From contig DATMES010000035.1 in NCBI GenBank assembly GCA_035556555.1, positions 1 to 64,000 on the forward strand: 64,000 nt of DNA. The letters are read 5' to 3'. The notes beneath the pieces were generated by a model that searched no databases, was not told the origin of the DNA, and saw only the letters and a program-made list of their open reading frames with translations. This document shows, piece by piece, positions 61,201 through 64,000 of this stretch; position 1 is the first letter of the stretch, and every line of letters starts with the position of its first letter. The DNA is from Frankiaceae bacterium (GTDB lineage Bacteria; Actinomycetota; Actinomycetes; BP-191). The position numbers were made by a program, and so were the translations under genes.

Positions 61201-61832
61201 CGAGCGTCGTCGTGGCCGACGACCACGCGCCGACCCGGCTCGGGGTTCGCCTCGCGCTGGAGGAGGCGGGGTTCGAGGTCGTGGGGGAGGCGGCCGACGC
61301 GCCGACGGCGGTCGACGTGGCGCGCGCGACGAACCCCTCGGTCTGCCTGCTCGACGTGCACATGCCGGGCAACGGCGTCACGGCCGCCCGCGCGATCGCC
61401 CGCGAGGTGCCAGGGACGACGATCGTCATGCTCACCGTCTCGCGGGACGACACGGACCTGTTCGACGCGGTCCGGGCGGGTGCGTCGGGCTACTTGCTCA
61501 AGGACATCGACCCGGAACGTCTCCCGCATGCGCTGCGCGCCGTCCTCGCGGGCGAGGCGGCGCTGCCCCGCGGGCTGGTGCTGCGGCTGATGGCGGAGTT
61601 CCGCGGCCGCGACGAACGCCGCGTCGGCAGAGGCCGCGGCGCGCGGCTCACCGAGCGGGAGTGGCAGACGTTGCGGCTGCTGGCGCACGGCTGCTCGACG
61701 GCCGAGATCGCGGAGCAGCAGTTCGTCTCCGCCGTCACGGTGCGCACCCACGTCTCGGCGATCCTGCGCAAGCTTCAGGTACCGGACAGAGCGGCCGCGG
61801 TCAGGGTGTTCCGCGAGAGCAACGAGAAATAG
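61197..61832 (+). CDS. NarL/LuxR-type response regulator
   Basis: 211 residues: a receiver with acidic pair ADDH, phosphorylation Asp53 (CLLDVHMPG), a Thr in IVMLTVS and Lys in GYLLKDID. A LuxR DNA-binding domain follows (LTEREWQTLRLLAHGCSTAE and VSAVTVRTHVSAILRKLQV). GTG 61197 overlaps the kinase stop. The adjacent downstream gene (61975) encodes a secreted protease-like protein that may be its target, by proximity only. Confidence 0.92.
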   Translation: MTSVVVADDHAPTRLGVRLALEEAGFEVVGEAADAPTAVDVARATNPSVCLLDVHMPGNGVTAARAIAREVPGTTIVMLTVSRDDTDLFDAVRAGASGYLLKDIDPERLPHALRAVLAGEAALPRGLVLRLMAEFRGRDERRVGRGRGARLTEREWQTLRLLAHGCSTAEIAEQQFVSAVTVRTHVSAILRKLQVPDRAAAVRVFRESNEK

Positions 61833-61974
61833 TTTTCGCCTCGGCGGGATGACCGGCTTCGCGCCGCGACGTCCGGAAGGTCGCTACGCCGCGTGACGGC
61901 GTAACCGACTTTCGCGTCTGGACCAGGCGTTCCGGACTAGTCAAGGCCGGGTCCAGGCCGCTCGATAGGACTGC

Positions 61975-63051
61975 ATGCCCTCTTCGACCTACCGTCGCAT
62001 CGCGCTGGGTGCCGCCATCCTCACGGCCGCCGTCGTCCCTGTCCTCCTCACCTCGAACGCCTCCGCCGCCGTCACCGACGGCGCGTCCGCCTCGCGCCCC
62101 CCGGCGAACGACGCGGCCGCGCGCGGCATGGTGCTGCGCGACCTGCGCAAGGCGGAGCGCGGCCCCTGCGTCGGCGGGTACGACGTCGTCGGGCACCCCG
62201 GCATGTGCACCCCTGGCCCCGACGCGGCACCCGAGGGCGTCGACGTCCGCGCGCCGAAGAACGGCGGCGGCACCGGCACCGGCGGCGGCGGCAAGAAGGG
62301 CCCGACGGCGTCCCCCTCGCCGAGCCCGACGCCCACGTCCTCGCCTCTGCCCGCGCAGGGCCGCTGCGGCACCGACGGCGCCCGCGTGCAGGCCGTGTAC
62401 GCCGTCGCCTCCGACGTCCCCGACGCGTACGACTCGCTGCTCCCCTCGCTGCGCCAGTGGGCCGCCGTGGCCGACGACGTCTACGCGCGCAGCGCCGCCG
62501 AGACCGGCGGGGTCCGCCGGATCCGCTACGTCACCGACGCGGCCTGCGTGCCGACCGTCGTCAAGGTCGTCATGACGCCGACGGGCGACGACTCGTTCAG
62601 CAACACGATCACCGAGCTGCGCGCCGCCGGGCTCGACCGCCTCGACCGCAAGTACATGGTCTGGGTCGACAGCACCGTCTACTGCGGCATCGGCAACGTG
62701 AAGGGCGACGACCGCGCCGGCGCCGTCAACACCAACAACACCGGGCCTTCGTACGGCCGCACCGACCGCGGCTGCTGGGGCGGCTACACCGAGGCGCACG
62801 AGCTCATGCACAACCTCGGCGGCGTCCAGCTCTCCGCGCCCCACTCGACCGGCGCGTGGCACTGCACCGACGAGTACGACCGCATGTGCTACCGCGAGAA
62901 CGGCGCCGTCATGACGTACCCGTGCGACCAGGCGCACGACGTGGTGTTCGACTGTGGCCACGACGACTACTTCACGACGGCGCCGCAGACGGGGACGTAC
63001 CTCGGCGACCACTGGAACGCCGCGGACTCGGTGTTCCTCTCGACCGCGTGA
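61975..63051 (+). CDS. Secreted metalloprotease-like protein with HExxH motif
   Basis: 358 residues: a signal peptide (1-32), a Ser/Pro/Gly linker (GGGTGTGGGGKKGPTASPSP) and a catalytic-like domain with AHELMHNLGGVQLSAPH. His275, Glu276 and His279 fit HExxH; a glycine (282) and a further histidine (290) are plausible, though spaced differently from metzincins. Many cysteines (CGIG, CWGG, CTDEYDRMC, CDQAHDVVFDC) suggest disulphides. Zinc binding and activity are inferred. Confidence 0.65.
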   Translation: MPSSTYRRIALGAAILTAAVVPVLLTSNASAAVTDGASASRPPANDAAARGMVLRDLRKAERGPCVGGYDVVGHPGMCTPGPDAAPEGVDVRAPKNGGGTGTGGGGKKGPTASPSPSPTPTSSPLPAQGRCGTDGARVQAVYAVASDVPDAYDSLLPSLRQWAAVADDVYARSAAETGGVRRIRYVTDAACVPTVVKVVMTPTGDDSFSNTITELRAAGLDRLDRKYMVWVDSTVYCGIGNVKGDDRAGAVNTNNTGPSYGRTDRGCWGGYTEAHELMHNLGGVQLSAPHSTGAWHCTDEYDRMCYRENGAVMTYPCDQAHDVVFDCGHDDYFTTAPQTGTYLGDHWNAADSVFLSTA

Positions 63052-63159
63052 CGATCGCGGGGCGTTGAGGAATCTCAACGGTCGCGGCCCTACCGCCCGA
63101 CATGTCCCTCGCCCGAGGCTGGCCGACGAGCAGCAGCGTCTCGCCACCTGGGAGCGATC

Positions 63160-64000
63160 ATGCGTTCAGTCCACAACCGCAGGCTCGGCACGGTCGCGGC
63201 GGCGTCGCTGCTGCTCGTCTGGCTGATCGCCCCGGACGGCAGCGCCGTCACCGGCAACATCAACCCCGGTGCCATCGAGATCGAGAAGGCGGGCAAGGCG
63301 AACGTCGTCGCGGGCACCGCGAACGCCGACGTCTTCAACCCCGCCGCGGACCTCGACTGGGTGAAGGACGCGACGGCCAACAGCGGGACGAACTGCCTCG
63401 CGATGAGCATCGCGTCGTGCAACCAGGCGGGCGTCACCGCCGCCGCCGGAGGCACCGGGCACTGGCAGGGCGTGCGCATCGTCGACGGCATCAGCGGCGG
63501 CAACGAGCAGGACATCTTCCTCACCGGCGGCAAGGAGAACGACCTGTCGTCGTGGAACGTCGGTGGCGGCTCCGTCGGGTCGTCGAAGTACGACGCCACG
63601 CAGATGTACCTCGCCAACAACCAGACCGACCTGTTCTTCGGCATGGAGCGCGCGGGCAACAACGGCACGACGGCGTTCGACTTCGAGTTCAACCGCAACG
63701 CCCCCGCGACCGCCGGCTCGTACGTCCCGACGCGGACGGCGGGAGACGTGCTGTTCACGTTCGAGATGCAGGGCTCGGGCGGCAGCGGCTCCGTGACGCC
63801 GCACTTCTACCGCTACACCGCGGGCGGGTACACCGAGCAGGCACTCCCCGCGGGGACGTTCTCGTCGATCAACGACAACACCACGACCGCCGGCGAGCCG
63901 TGGGGCCACGTGAACTCGCACGGCAACTGGGTCCTCGGGAACCTCGACCGCAACACGTTCGCCGAGGCCGTCGTCAACCTCGCCAACGTCTTCCCAGGCT
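63160..64000 (+). CDS. Secreted surface-type protein, N-terminal part (runs off window)
   Basis: The ATG at 63160, behind GGGAGC, opens a frame reaching the window end (280 codons seen). A signal peptide (VAAASLLLVWLIAPDGSAVT) is followed by GNINPGAIEIEKAGKANVV, NEQDIFLTGGKENDLSSWNV and NNQTDLFFGMERAGNNGTTA. That segment order is seen in actinobacterial surface proteins with prealbumin-like or DUF11-type repeats further downstream. The C-terminal anchor and repeats cannot be seen. Confidence 0.7.
   Translation, partial: MRSVHNRRLGTVAAASLLLVWLIAPDGSAVTGNINPGAIEIEKAGKANVVAGTANADVFNPAADLDWVKDATANSGTNCLAMSIASCNQAGVTAAAGGTGHWQGVRIVDGISGGNEQDIFLTGGKENDLSSWNVGGGSVGSSKYDATQMYLANNQTDLFFGMERAGNNGTTAFDFEFNRNAPATAGSYVPTRTAGDVLFTFEMQGSGGSGSVTPHFYRYTAGGYTEQALPAGTFSSINDNTTTAGEPWGHVNSHGNWVLGNLDRNTFAEAVVNLANVFPG

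Overview
The window is very GC-rich chromosomal DNA. GTG starts, 1-4 nt stop/start overlaps (GTGA, ATGA, TGATG) and signal peptides are common. Together with a mycothiol-type maleylpyruvate isomerase fold, an Rv2747-type ArgA, a Pnkp/Hen1 RNA-repair pair and an IdeR/DtxR-like iron box, this points to an actinomycete. No genus can be assigned from sequence alone. About 65 genes are supported. Most very long open frames on the opposite strand are GC-driven shadows and were left out. Roughly a third or more of the genes encode exported proteins (signal peptides, lipoboxes, Tat-type twin arginines), which is unusually dense.

Left part (1-7.2 kb) looks accessory: an IS3-type transposase fragment at the edge, a run of secreted or lipoprotein genes of unknown function (513-3260), a large orphan gene (3417-4835), and a divergent module of a DUF5678-like protein, a retropepsin-like aspartyl protease and a small helical protein around a palindromic operator-like region (5215-6341). 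Then come a PH-like gene, the RNA-repair genes pnkp and hen1, an APH-fold kinase, a leader-peptide-like protein and a secreted protease locus. That locus holds an S1 protease with its prodomain and, nearby, a stand-alone secreted protein resembling only that prodomain (12.6-15.8 kb).

From 15.9 to 28.7 kb lie two GG-leader cysteine peptides with a Sec-exported four-cysteine peptide between them, a cupredoxin followed by two tandem DUF1800/DUF1501 pairs, an ArgA-like acetyltransferase, a complete ferric-iron ABC transporter (ATPase, fused permease, binding lipoprotein) with a candidate iron box, a third leader-like Cys peptide, and a secreted Asp-box protein.

From 28.7 to 46.8 kb lie secreted hydrolases, metF, a tight array of four tiny exported four-cysteine peptides (33124-33886), an ECF sigma/anti-sigma pair, a His-rich exported protein, a secreted metzincin protease, a Ser/Thr kinase, redox/epimerase genes and a second cupredoxin.

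From 46.9 to 64 kb the content is more housekeeping-like: a double-hotdog protein, an Fpg/Nei glycosylase operon with rhodanese and a mycothiol-type enzyme, thiC with a TPP riboswitch, an overlapping DUF4177/ECF sigma/Ogt operon, an acyl-CoA dehydrogenase, an S15-type hydrolase, a NarL-type two-component system, and two secreted proteins, the last running off the window.

The most novel signals are the families of four-cysteine mini-proteins carried on two different export leaders, the orphan protease prodomain, the tandem DUF1800/DUF1501-cupredoxin island, and two dispersed extragenic repeat families (a 69-bp palindrome and a 38-bp repeat between convergent genes).
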